Source: Prevotellaceae bacterium UBA1710 | GTDB taxonomy: Bacteria; Bacteroidota; Bacteroidia; Bacteroidales; Bacteroidaceae | Direction: 5' to 3' | NCBI GenBank assembly: GCA_002317355.1 | Contig: DCJC01000066.1 | Location: forward strand, 25,181-39,174 | DNA length: 13,994 nucleotides | Part shown: positions 1 to 7,089 of the stretch, piece by piece | How the letters are laid out: each line of letters opens with the position of its first letter | Position numbering within the stretch: position 1 is the stretch's first letter | Made by a program: the position numbers and the translations under genes | The notes under the pieces: generated by a model | What the model saw: the letters and a program-made list of their open reading frames with translations, nothing else | Told to the model about the DNA's origin: nothing | Databases searched by the model: none

Positions 1-67
1 TCCTTCATGCCCTAGTTAGTGGAGACATTGCTCTCTCGCCACTGTTCATGAAGGTTTTCCTTCATGC
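1..67 (+). repeat. Stem-loop repeats upstream of parB (one partial, one complete)
   Basis: Bases 2-9 (ccttcatg) look like the 3' arm of a stem-loop whose first half lies outside the window. A complete copy follows: leader gccactgttc at 38-47, 5' arm catgaagg at 47-54, loop tttt at 55-58, 3' arm ccttcatg at 59-66. The 8-bp stem is perfect. The same leader recurs after parB, after the DUF5683 gene and after rel, with different stem sequences. No promoter was recognised here, so parB is probably read from an upstream gene, typically parA, outside the window. Confidence 0.75.
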
Positions 68-91
68 TAATCTAACCTCAAACCCAAACAA

Positions 92-979
92 ATGGCAGTT
101 CATAAAAAATACAACGCCCTTGGCCGTGGTCTCGACGCCCTCATCTCAACAGAAGGTGTTCGTCCACAGGGCTCATCAACAATAAACGAGATTCCTATCG
201 CTCAGATTGAGGCTAATCCAAACCAGCCTCGCCGCGAGTTTGATCAGGAAGCTCTTCAGGAACTCGCGACAAGCATTCGTGAGATTGGTATCATCCAGCC
301 AATCACTCTGCGTCAGATAGACGACAACCGCTTCCAGATCATAGCCGGTGAGCGTCGTTGGCGTGCATCACAGATTGCAGGCCTCACAGCCATTCCTGCC
401 TACATCCGCACTATCAGCGATGAGAGCATCATGGAGATGGCGCTTGTGGAGAATATCCAGCGTGAGGATCTCAACTCAATCGAAATAGCCCTTGCATACC
501 AGCATCTCCTTGAGAATGATGGTATGACACAGGAGAAAGTCAGTGAGCGTGTAGGTAAGTCACGTGCGGCAATCGCCAACTACCTTCGCCTGCTTCGTCT
601 CCCTGCACAGATACAGCTCTCACTTCAGAAGAAGGAAATCGACATGGGACATGCTCGTGCACTCCTCTCACTCGATTCGCCATCACTTCAGATTAAGCTC
701 TACAAGGAGATTATGAAGAATAACTACTCTGTCCGTAAGGTAGAAGAGATGGTTAACCTTCTTAAGAATGGTGAGGATGTTCCATCGGGTGGAAAGAAGA
801 TCGTTGCAAAGCAGACACTCCCAGAGGAGTTCAACGTTCTCAAGGATCGTCTCTCTAACTTCCTCAACACTAAGGTGCAGTTCTCATGCAACCCAAAGGG
901 AAAGGGAAAGATCTCTATTCCTTTCAATAATGAAGAGGACCTTGAGCGTATCCTCACCCTCTTCGATAAGTTGAAGTAA
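92..979 (+). CDS. parB: Chromosome-partitioning protein ParB
   Basis: ParB-family protein of 295 aa, a normal length for chromosomal ParB. It binds parS sites, slides as a CTP-dependent clamp and works with the ParA ATPase to segregate origins. Visible features: a basic N-terminus with GRGLDALI (11-18) as in other ParBs; the ParB/Srx domain at about 33-125 with NPNQPRREF (42-50) and the CTP-binding arginine motif GERRWRA (86-92); ENIQREDLN (120-128); a helix-turn-helix at about 145-172 (TQEKVSERVGKSRAAIANYL); and a C-terminal dimerisation region at about 245-295. The ATG at 92 fits the family's usual N-terminus. parA is not in the window, and no parS-like palindrome was seen. The DUF5683, mltD-like and rel genes follow on the same strand, as is common in Bacteroidales. 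Confidence 0.96.
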   Translation: MAVHKKYNALGRGLDALISTEGVRPQGSSTINEIPIAQIEANPNQPRREFDQEALQELATSIREIGIIQPITLRQIDDNRFQIIAGERRWRASQIAGLTAIPAYIRTISDESIMEMALVENIQREDLNSIEIALAYQHLLENDGMTQEKVSERVGKSRAAIANYLRLLRLPAQIQLSLQKKEIDMGHARALLSLDSPSLQIKLYKEIMKNNYSVRKVEEMVNLLKNGEDVPSGGKKIVAKQTLPEEFNVLKDRLSNFLNTKVQFSCNPKGKGKISIPFNNEEDLERILTLFDKLK

Positions 980-984
980 GAAGC

Positions 985-1086
985 CGCCACAGTTCTCGGT
1001 GATTCATCACCGAGCTATTGCCACAGTCCCCAGTGTTTCTCCGCTGGGCTATTGCCACTGTTCTCGGTGATTCATCACCGAGCCTA
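985..1086 (+). repeat. Three tandem stem-loop repeats after parB
   Basis: Three copies of the stem-loop family lie 34 bp apart. Copy 1: arms 995-1002 (ctcggtga) and 1007-1014 (tcaccgag), loop ttca. Copy 2: arms 1029-1035 (cccagtg) and 1042-1048 (cgctggg), including one T-G wobble. Copy 3: arms 1063-1070 and 1075-1082, identical to copy 1. Leaders are gccacagttc, gccacagtcc and gccactgttc. They begin 5 bp after the parB stop and could stop transcription or protect the mRNA 3' end, although no T-run follows. Confidence 0.8.
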
Positions 1087-1098
1087 TCTAAGAATTAA

Positions 1099-1836
1099 TT
1101 GCAAATTAATAATACATATCGATTGCTAATAATGGTAGTGGGCCTATGGTTCTCTGCCATTGTTGCGTATGCCCAAAAGGATACAGTTTTGCTCACACCC
1201 GCAACAGTATCGGGTGGGGCTCGTGAAATCGCCGTAGTAAGCGAACTCTCACACTCTGATTCCGTTGAGGTAATGAAGCTTGCAAAGAAAGCTTCCAAGC
1301 GCGACTGGGCAACATGGAAACCTGACCCAAAGCGTGCCATGTGGCTTGCCATCGTATTGCCAGGTGCCGGACAGATCTACAACCGTAAGTATTGGAAGCT
1401 TCCAATCATCTACGGAGGATTTGTTGGTTGTGCCTACGCTATGCGCTGGAACAATCAGATGTACTCTGACTACGCGCAGGCATACATTGATATAGTAGAT
1501 AATAATGATGCAACCAAAAGCTACGAGCAGATGATTCCGGGAATACAAGTCAACGAATCAACCAGGGAAAGATGGACTACAGCCATCAAAGGCCGAAAGG
1601 ACCGATTCCGTCGTTGGCGTGATCTTAGTTTCTTCTGTATGCTCGGAGTCTATGGCCTCAGTATCATTGATGCCTACGTTGATGCCTCCCTCTCTCAGTT
1701 TGACATCTCCGATGATTTGTCATTGCAGATAGAACCAGGCTTTGTAGGCACCTCCAGGAAGGACTTGAAACATAGCGGTAGTGCCAGTCCTTTCTCCAAC
1801 ACAGGTATCGGCATCAATGCCGCTCTCACCTTCTAA
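1099..1836 (+). CDS. DUF5683 domain membrane protein
   Basis: Protein of 245 aa matching the Bacteroidetes DUF5683 family by its core, PDPKRAMWLAIVLPGAGQIY followed by NRKYWKLPIIYGG (about 73-105). The N-terminus has a signal-peptide or anchor-like segment (about 8-25, ending AYAQ). Hydrophobic stretches at about 78-115 and 178-195 are likely membrane segments. Molecular function is unknown; the gene commonly sits between parB and mltD in this phylum, which suggests an envelope role. The start is uncertain. TTG at 1099 directly follows an in-frame stop and keeps a positively charged residue before the hydrophobic core, whereas the first ATG (1132) would leave no charged n-region. TTG is preferred on that ground only. 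Confidence 0.85.
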   Translation: MQINNTYRLLIMVVGLWFSAIVAYAQKDTVLLTPATVSGGAREIAVVSELSHSDSVEVMKLAKKASKRDWATWKPDPKRAMWLAIVLPGAGQIYNRKYWKLPIIYGGFVGCAYAMRWNNQMYSDYAQAYIDIVDNNDATKSYEQMIPGIQVNESTRERWTTAIKGRKDRFRRWRDLSFFCMLGVYGLSIIDAYVDASLSQFDISDDLSLQIEPGFVGTSRKDLKHSGSASPFSNTGIGINAALTF

Positions 1837-1924
1837 CCACCGTTCCTGATGGCTCCTGCCACCGTTCCTGATGATTCATCATCAGGCCCTCTAGCCACTG
1901 TTCCTGATGGTTCTCCATCAGGCC
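1837..1924 (+). repeat. Stem-loop repeats after the DUF5683 gene (two complete, one broken)
   Basis: A broken copy (leader and 5' arm cctgatgg, about 1837-1853) lacks its 3' arm. Two complete copies follow. The first has arms 1867-1874 (cctgatga) and 1879-1886 (tcatcagg), loop ttca. The second has arms 1903-1910 (cctgatgg) and 1915-1922 (ccatcagg), loop ttct. The two stems differ by a compensated base pair. Leaders are gccaccgttc and gccactgttc. The array ends 17 bp before the mltD-like start. Confidence 0.8.
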
Positions 1925-1939
1925 CAAAAAAAGACTATT

Positions 1940-3340
1940 ATGAATAAAAGAAATACAATCCTCTCAATTGCCTTCCTATTAGGCAGCCTCGCTCCCCTGC
2001 ATGCGCAGGATGATGTAACTGTAACTACAGACGTAACTACAACCACAACAGAAGCAACAAACAACTACGATGACGAGGAAATCGTCATCGATAAGGATAA
2101 TGGCGATGAAGAGATCATCGAAGTGCCAGAGGGCATGCTCCTCGAACTTGATTCTCTCGTACAGCAGTATAATGCCAAGACATACCTCATGGCTGACACA
2201 TCATGCCACATGCGTGATGTAAACCCAGTCTATGATGTAGAGGTGTATAAGGATCGTCTCAAGCGTCTCCCAACAGCTATGGAGATGCCTTGGAATGAGG
2301 TAGTACAGAAGTTCATTGATCGTTATTCTGGTCGTCTGCGCCGTTCTGTAGGCTATATGCTTGGTGCAAGCAATTTCTACATGCCTATCTTCGAACAGGC
2401 TCTCGAGGTCTATGGCATTCCATTGGAACTCAAGTACCTCCCAATCATCGAGTCTGCCCTCAATCCTAATGCTGTATCTCGTGTAGGTGCAACAGGTCTC
2501 TGGCAGTTCATGGTGGCAACAGGTAAGCGCTATGGCCTCCGTGTCACAACAATGATTGACGAGCGTCGTGATGCTGTAAAGTCATCTTATGCTGCAGCTC
2601 ATTATCTCTCTGATCTCTATAAGATCTTCGGTGACTGGAACCTCGTTATCGCTGCTTATAACTACGGTCCTGAGAATATCAATAAGGCAATCCGTCGTGC
2701 TGGTGGTGTACGCGATTACTGGCAGATCTACCCATATCTCCCTAATGAGACACGTGGTTATGTTCCTGCATTCATCGCAGCCAACTATATCATGAACTAT
2801 TACTGCGAGCATAACATCTGTCCGATGCTCACCAAGCTCCCAGTTCAGACTGATACCATCATGCTCTATCGTGATGTTCACTTCGAGCAGATATCTAATG
2901 TCATCGGTATCAGCAAGGAGCAGCTCCGCTCTCTCAATCCTCAGTATCGTCGTGATGTAGTCACAGGCTATAGCGAGCCAACAGACCTCCGCCTGCCTGT
3001 AGAGTATATCAATGCCTTCATCGAGAACGAGGACTCTATCTATGCCTACAACGTAGATCAGCTCATGAAGCGTCAGGAGGTTGCTGTCAATGATGAAGCA
3101 CCTATCTATCGCGCACCGGTTGTTGACCGTTCTGCTCGTCGCAGCGCAGCTCGTAGCAGTCGTAAGGCTAAGGCTAAGCGTTCTCGTGGTGGTGGCGGCG
3201 GAAAGAATGTCACCATCAGAAATGGTGATTCTCTCTCTGAAATCGCAAAGAGAAACCACACTACTGTTGCTAAACTTAAGAAACTCAATAATATCAAGGG
3301 AAATTCTATCCGTGCCGGAAAGAAGCTCCGTGTGAAGTAA
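1940..3340 (+). CDS. mltD: MltD-type membrane-bound lytic murein transglycosylase with LysM
   Basis: Exported lytic transglycosylase of 466 aa, predicted to cleave the MurNAc-GlcNAc glycosidic bond of peptidoglycan. The ATG at 1940 begins a good signal peptide (MNKRNTILSIAFLLGSLAPL, then HAQ). An in-frame ATG at 1907 lies inside a stem-loop repeat and would spoil it. A Thr/Asp/Glu-rich linker covers 26-62. The SLT domain is at about 145-265, with the catalytic glutamate in PIIESALNPNAVS (Glu171), the motif GATGLWQFM (183-191) and AAYNYGPENI (238-247). A basic Ser/Arg/Ala linker (about 395-422) leads to one C-terminal LysM (about 424-466: IRNGDSLSEIAKRNH, then NNIKGNSIRAGKKL). It lies between the DUF5683 gene and rel on the same strand. 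Confidence 0.94.
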   Translation: MNKRNTILSIAFLLGSLAPLHAQDDVTVTTDVTTTTTEATNNYDDEEIVIDKDNGDEEIIEVPEGMLLELDSLVQQYNAKTYLMADTSCHMRDVNPVYDVEVYKDRLKRLPTAMEMPWNEVVQKFIDRYSGRLRRSVGYMLGASNFYMPIFEQALEVYGIPLELKYLPIIESALNPNAVSRVGATGLWQFMVATGKRYGLRVTTMIDERRDAVKSSYAAAHYLSDLYKIFGDWNLVIAAYNYGPENINKAIRRAGGVRDYWQIYPYLPNETRGYVPAFIAANYIMNYYCEHNICPMLTKLPVQTDTIMLYRDVHFEQISNVIGISKEQLRSLNPQYRRDVVTGYSEPTDLRLPVEYINAFIENEDSIYAYNVDQLMKRQEVAVNDEAPIYRAPVVDRSARRSAARSSRKAKAKRSRGGGGGKNVTIRNGDSLSEIAKRNHTTVAKLKKLNNIKGNSIRAGKKLRVK

Positions 3341-3355
3341 ACCTTAAAAAAAATA

Positions 3356-3470
3356 AAAGTTAAAAATGAAAAATTAAAAATACAAGTTAGTATTTTCGTT
3401 TGTGGCTTAAGAATTAGAACTATTAACAGAAAAGTGTAATCTGTATTTTTAATTTTTCATTTTTCATTTC
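3356..3470. repeat. Palindromic element with 20-bp terminal inverted repeats
   Basis: Bases 3364-3383 (aaatgaaaaattaaaaatac) are the exact reverse complement of 3443-3462. The 59 bp between them is not obviously palindromic. Both arms are built from 7-bp units (ttaaaaa/tgaaaaa on the left, tttttaa/tttttca on the right). This resembles the heptamer-armed elements at 8059-8182 and 10127-10236, with another core. It fills most of the mltD-rel gap. It could be a MITE-like element or a structured transcript spacer; no transposase or clear target duplication is visible. Confidence 0.7.
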
Positions 3471-3487
3471 GAAAAACCACATCTATT

Positions 3488-5716
3488 ATGCAAGAAAAAC
3501 AAGCCGAACAATTATATCAGCAATTGATAGCCTCTTACCTTGACAGCCCTCATCGTAAGAAGACTGATATCATCCAGAAAGCGTACAATTTTGCCTGCCG
3601 TGCTCACGAGGGCGTGAGTCGTCCTAATGGCGAGCCATATATCATCCATCCTATCGAGGTGGCACTCATTGCCTCTCGTGAGATGGGACTCGGTTCTACA
3701 TCCATCTGTGCAGCCCTTCTTCATGATATTATCGAGAATACCGACTACACCGTAGAGGATATCGAGAATATCTTCGGCGCAAAGATAGCACAGATCGTTG
3801 ACGGCCTTACAAAGATATCTGGTGGTATCTTTGGCGATAAGGCTTCCGAACAGGCAGAGAACTTCAAGAAACTACTCCTTACCATGTCGGATGACATCCG
3901 TGTCATCCTGGTCAAAATATGCGACCGTCTCCAGAACATGCGTACCCTCGACAACCTTCCTGATGGAAAGAAGACGAAGGTGGCAGGAGAGACATTGTAT
4001 CTATACGCACCACTGGCTAATCGTCTTGGTCTCAATAAGATAAAGACCGAACTCGAAGACCTCGCCTTCCGTTATGAGCATCCTGATTCTTACGAGAATA
4101 TCCGTAAGAAACTTGCCCACACTCAGGAGCAGCGCGACGAACTATTCCGTCAGTTCACTACTCCTATCCGTGAGGCTCTCGATTCCATGGGCTGTAAGTA
4201 TGTCATCAAGATGCGTGTCAAGTCACCTTATTCTATATGGAACAAGATGCGTAACAAGCATGTCTCTTTCGATGAGATCTACGACATCCTTGCCGTGCGT
4301 ATCATCTTCAATCCTCCTACACCAGAGGAAGAGGTGAACGAGTGCTTCCGTATCTATGTGGCTATCACCAAGCTGTATAAGTCGCATCCTGACCGCTTGC
4401 GCGACTGGCTCTCACATCCTAAGGCTAACGGCTATCAGGCTCTCCATGTCACTCTCATGAGTAATCAGGGCCGATGGATTGAAGCACAGATTCGTTCTCA
4501 GCGAATGGATGAGATTGCCGAGCAGGGCTTTGCTGCTCACTGGAAGTACAAGGAGGGAACCGACGAGCCTAACAACGAGGGCGAACTCAACGACTGGCTA
4601 TGCACCATCAAGGAGATTCTTGATGATCCACAGCCTGATGCAATGGACTTCCTCGACTCCATCAAGCTCAATCTCTTCGCTTCCGAGATATTCGTCTTCT
4701 CGCCAAAGGGAGAGATCGTCACACTGCCATCTGGAGCCACAGCCCTCGATTTCGCCTTCTACATCCACACCTTCCTCGGTTCTCATTGTATCGGTGCGAA
4801 GGTCAACCATAAGCTCGTGCCTCTCAGTCATGTGCTTCAGGGAGGCGATCAGGTGGAGATCATCACCTCTAATTCGCAGCATGTGCAGTCTGAGTGGCTG
4901 TCATTCGTCACAACAGCCAAGGCACGCAACAAGATCCAGACACAGCTTCGTCGTGCAGATCGTGACACTCAGTCTAAGGGCCTTGACATTCTCCGTGAGT
5001 GGCTGAAGTCTAATGACCTCAACATCACCACTACAATCATCAACACCCTCTGTCAGGCTCATGGCATGGAGAAACAGGAACATCTCCTACTCGACATCGG
5101 CAACGGCACTATCACCCTTTCAGAGAAGGATCTCGACCATATCCTGGGTATGGCAAAGAAGAGCAAGAAGGGCAACTGGCGTCGCTTTGTGCCATTCCTT
5201 AAGTCAAAGAAGAAGGATGAAGAGAATGATAACTTCCTCATCGTTCAGGATGGCTTCGACAAGGATCGTGCATGTGTCATCACTGAGGAGAACATCAGCA
5301 AGTATGTCTTCTCTCACGATTGCTGTCATCCAATACCAGGCGATGATGTAATCGGTTACATCGATAGCAATGACCGTATCGAGCTTCATCATCGTTCATG
5401 TCAGGTGGCTAATCGTCTTCGCAACACCTTCGCGCATCGCATCCTTGCCGTGCGCTGGAATATGCACAATGAGGAAATGCTCTTCGATGCCGTCATCGTC
5501 ATCAAGGGCATCGACCGTAAGGGCATCACCCGTGATGTCGCTCTCGTCATTGCCGATCAGATGGACATCAACATCCATAAGCTCTCCATCTCTTCTGACA
5601 AGGGCATCTTCGAAGGTCGCATCGAGATCCGTGTTCACGATCGCGAGGAGCTCACCGGCATCATCGATGCCCTCAAGAAAGTCCCAGATCTCACCACGGT
5701 CATAAGGGAGTACTAA
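3488..5716 (+). CDS. rel: RelA/SpoT family (p)ppGpp synthetase/hydrolase
   Basis: Long RSH enzyme of 742 aa that makes and probably degrades the alarmone (p)ppGpp in the stringent response. Domain order: HD hydrolase at about 30-185 (HPIEVAL at 54-60, HDIIEN at 79-84, ICDRLQNMRTL at 144-154); synthetase at about 235-355 (VKSPYSIWNKM, FDEIYDILAVRIIF, GYQALH and IEAQIRSQ, then AAHWKYK); TGS at about 398-460; a helical region; a zinc-finger/CC region at about 608-625 (HDCCHPIPGDDVIGY); and ACT at about 664-742. Metal ligands equivalent to His54, His79, Asp80 and Asp146 are present. The usual HDxxED reads HDIIEN (Asn84), and the usual DRLHNMRT reads DRLQNMRT. Hydrolase activity may therefore be altered, but the domain is not degenerate as in gammaproteobacterial RelA. 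Confidence 0.96.
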   Translation: MQEKQAEQLYQQLIASYLDSPHRKKTDIIQKAYNFACRAHEGVSRPNGEPYIIHPIEVALIASREMGLGSTSICAALLHDIIENTDYTVEDIENIFGAKIAQIVDGLTKISGGIFGDKASEQAENFKKLLLTMSDDIRVILVKICDRLQNMRTLDNLPDGKKTKVAGETLYLYAPLANRLGLNKIKTELEDLAFRYEHPDSYENIRKKLAHTQEQRDELFRQFTTPIREALDSMGCKYVIKMRVKSPYSIWNKMRNKHVSFDEIYDILAVRIIFNPPTPEEEVNECFRIYVAITKLYKSHPDRLRDWLSHPKANGYQALHVTLMSNQGRWIEAQIRSQRMDEIAEQGFAAHWKYKEGTDEPNNEGELNDWLCTIKEILDDPQPDAMDFLDSIKLNLFASEIFVFSPKGEIVTLPSGATALDFAFYIHTFLGSHCIGAKVNHKLVPLSHVLQGGDQVEIITSNSQHVQSEWLSFVTTAKARNKIQTQLRRADRDTQSKGLDILREWLKSNDLNITTTIINTLCQAHGMEKQEHLLLDIGNGTITLSEKDLDHILGMAKKSKKGNWRRFVPFLKSKKKDEENDNFLIVQDGFDKDRACVITEENISKYVFSHDCCHPIPGDDVIGYIDSNDRIELHHRSCQVANRLRNTFAHRILAVRWNMHNEEMLFDAVIVIKGIDRKGITRDVALVIADQMDINIHKLSISSDKGIFEGRIEIRVHDREELTGIIDALKKVPDLTTVIREY

Positions 5717-5956
5717 GCCCCCCGTGCCTCTCCCATCAGGGAGAGGGGCTCCCCCTCCTTACCCCCACATAGGGGAGTGGTTAGTCTTTCTCGCGGTGGC
5801 CCCCGTTCATCCCGGTTTTCCCGGATGCTCCGCTTGCCCCCCCCGTGCCTCTCCCATTAGGGAAAGGGGGCTTCCCCCTTCCCCCCACATGGGGGAGTAG
5901 TTAGTCTTTCTCATGGTGGCCACCGTTCATCCCGGTTTTCCGGGATGCTCCGCTTG
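5717..5956. repeat. Tandem duplication of a 119-bp hairpin block after rel
   Basis: Two near-identical blocks (5717-5835 and 5836-5956) start right after the rel stop. Each holds a GC-rich hairpin (block 1: arms cctctccc at 5727-5734 and gggagagg at 5739-5746, loop atca), a C-run/G-run segment (cccccacat then ggggag), the phrase ttagtctttctc, and a stem-loop with leader ggcccccgttc or ggccaccgttc. That last stem is 5808-5815/5820-5827 in block 1 (one mismatch) and 5928-5935/5940-5947 in block 2 (perfect). No gene is apparent in this gap. Probable roles are transcript termination after rel, or simply accumulated repeats. Confidence 0.85.
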
Positions 5957-5963
5957 CCCCTCA

Positions 5964-6005
5964 TTTTTAATTTTTAATTTTTAATTTTTAATTTTTAATT
6001 TTTAA
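5964..6005. repeat. Six perfect heptamers (tttttaa)
   Basis: Bases 5964-6005 are six exact copies of tttttaa. The tract ends 14 bp before the pectinesterase start. It shares its 7-bp period with other junction tracts in the window. A tract of this kind can slip and so change the upstream spacing of the next gene, but nothing shows that it does. Confidence 0.9.
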
Positions 6006-6019
6006 TTCTTCCCCCCTCC

Positions 6020-7051
6020 GTGCGCTCATTCTTCATCTTTTATTTCTCCTTCTTCATCCTTGGCATTTGTGCAGCCAAGTCCTACGATTCCCCCGACACC
6101 ATCATCGTTTCCCATGATGGCACAGGCGAATTCCGTACCGTGACCGAGGCGATAGAGGTGTGCCGTGCCTTCATGGGCTACCACAAGGTGATCTATGTGA
6201 AGAATGGCACATACAAGGAGAAAGTCATCATCCCTTCATGGCTCACCAACATCGAGATATGCGGAGAGAATCGTGATAGCACCATCATCACCTACGATGA
6301 TCATGCCAATATCATCTCACCTAACATCATCCCTGGTAGGGAAGTGCCAATCGGTACCTTCCGCACCTATACCCTGAAGATCGAAGGCTCCGATATCTCC
6401 CTGAAAAATATCACCATCGAGAATAACTCTGCCCCTCTCGGACAGGCGGTAGCTCTTCATACCGAAGGTGACCGCCTCAGCTTCATCAACTGTCGTTTCC
6501 TCGGACATCAGGACACCGTCTATACCGGTGCTGCCAATACCCGCATGCTCTTTGCCGATTGTTATATCGAAGGCACAACCGACTTTATCTTCGGCCCTTC
6601 CACAGCATGGTTCGAGGACTGCACCATCCATTGCAAGGCAAACTCATACATCACTGCGGCATCCACTCCAAAGGATGTGAAGTATGGCTATATCTTCAAT
6701 AGATGCACCATCACTCTCGCTCCTAATATAAATAAGGTGTATCTCGGTCGTCCATGGCGTGATTATGCTCATACCGTATTCATGAACTGCACCTTCCCTG
6801 CCACAGGCATCTGTCCTGAGGGTTGGCAGGATTGGAAGAAGCCTCATGATAGAATAAGGTATGCAGAATACAACAACCGCGCCCCCGTGCCTCTCCCGTC
6901 AGGGAGTGGCTCCGCAGACCCAAGCAATGGCACCCTCATCGATACCTCCCACCGTGTCTCTTGGTCTCGTCAGCTTAGCAAGGGCGAAGCCGAAAAGCTC
7001 ATAGCTGGCGATGTTCTCGGCTTTGTTGATATTGCCTATCCTTTAGAGTAG
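6020..7051 (+). CDS. Exported pectinesterase (carbohydrate esterase family 8)
   Basis: Pectin methylesterase of 343 aa that removes methyl esters from homogalacturonan, producing pectate and methanol. It begins with a hydrophobic signal peptide (about 2-19). The right-handed beta-helix has the family motifs in order: HDGTGEFRTVTEAI (32-45), GQAVALHTEGDRL (141-153; Gln142), LGHQDTVYTG (161-170; catalytic Asp165), GTTDFIFGPSTAWFE (185-199; catalytic Asp188) and YLGRPWRDYAHTVF (241-254; Arg244). GTG at 6020 is the only start that preserves the signal peptide; the first ATG is at residue 52. Residues about 288-302 (APVPLPSGSGSADPS) come from an inserted hairpin repeat and separate YAEYNN from TSHRVSWSRQL. 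A BASS transporter gene follows 38 bp downstream. Confidence 0.93.
   Translation: MRSFFIFYFSFFILGICAAKSYDSPDTIIVSHDGTGEFRTVTEAIEVCRAFMGYHKVIYVKNGTYKEKVIIPSWLTNIEICGENRDSTIITYDDHANIISPNIIPGREVPIGTFRTYTLKIEGSDISLKNITIENNSAPLGQAVALHTEGDRLSFINCRFLGHQDTVYTGAANTRMLFADCYIEGTTDFIFGPSTAWFEDCTIHCKANSYITAASTPKDVKYGYIFNRCTITLAPNINKVYLGRPWRDYAHTVFMNCTFPATGICPEGWQDWKKPHDRIRYAEYNNRAPVPLPSGSGSADPSNGTLIDTSHRVSWSRQLSKGEAEKLIAGDVLGFVDIAYPLE
6880..6913 (+). repeat. GC-rich hairpin repeat inside the pectinesterase frame
   Basis: The stretch cccccgtgcctctcccgtca plus gggagtggctcc (about 6882-6913) closely matches the start of the repeat block after rel (5717-5752). The arms cctctccc and gggagtgg still pair with one mismatch around loop gtca. 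It is read in frame as a Pro/Ser/Gly-rich loop in a region where pectinesterases are normally more compact. Confidence 0.8.
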
Positions 7052-7089
7052 TAACTTAAATTCTTAACTCTTAACTTTTCACTCTTCTC
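7052..7089. repeat. Degenerate heptamer tract between pectinesterase and symporter
   Basis: The gap consists of 7-bp units: taactta, aattctt, aactctt, aactttt, cactctt (7052-7086). It ends against the TTG start of the next gene. It resembles the right arm (tcttcac units) of the elements at 8059-8182 and 10127-10236. Confidence 0.7.

Noticed and set aside
1907..1939. Upstream ATG for the mltD-like gene
   Set aside because: It lies in a stem-loop repeat and would add residues before a clean signal peptide that starts at 1940.
2582..3259. Long minus-strand open frame opposite mltD (225 aa)
   Set aside because: It mirrors the codons of a confidently identified gene, has no recognisable domain, and is a codon-usage shadow.
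3341..3487. Promoter for rel within the mltD-rel gap
   Set aside because: No TAnnTTTG box with a suitably spaced TTG was found on the + strand; only the palindromic element is evident.
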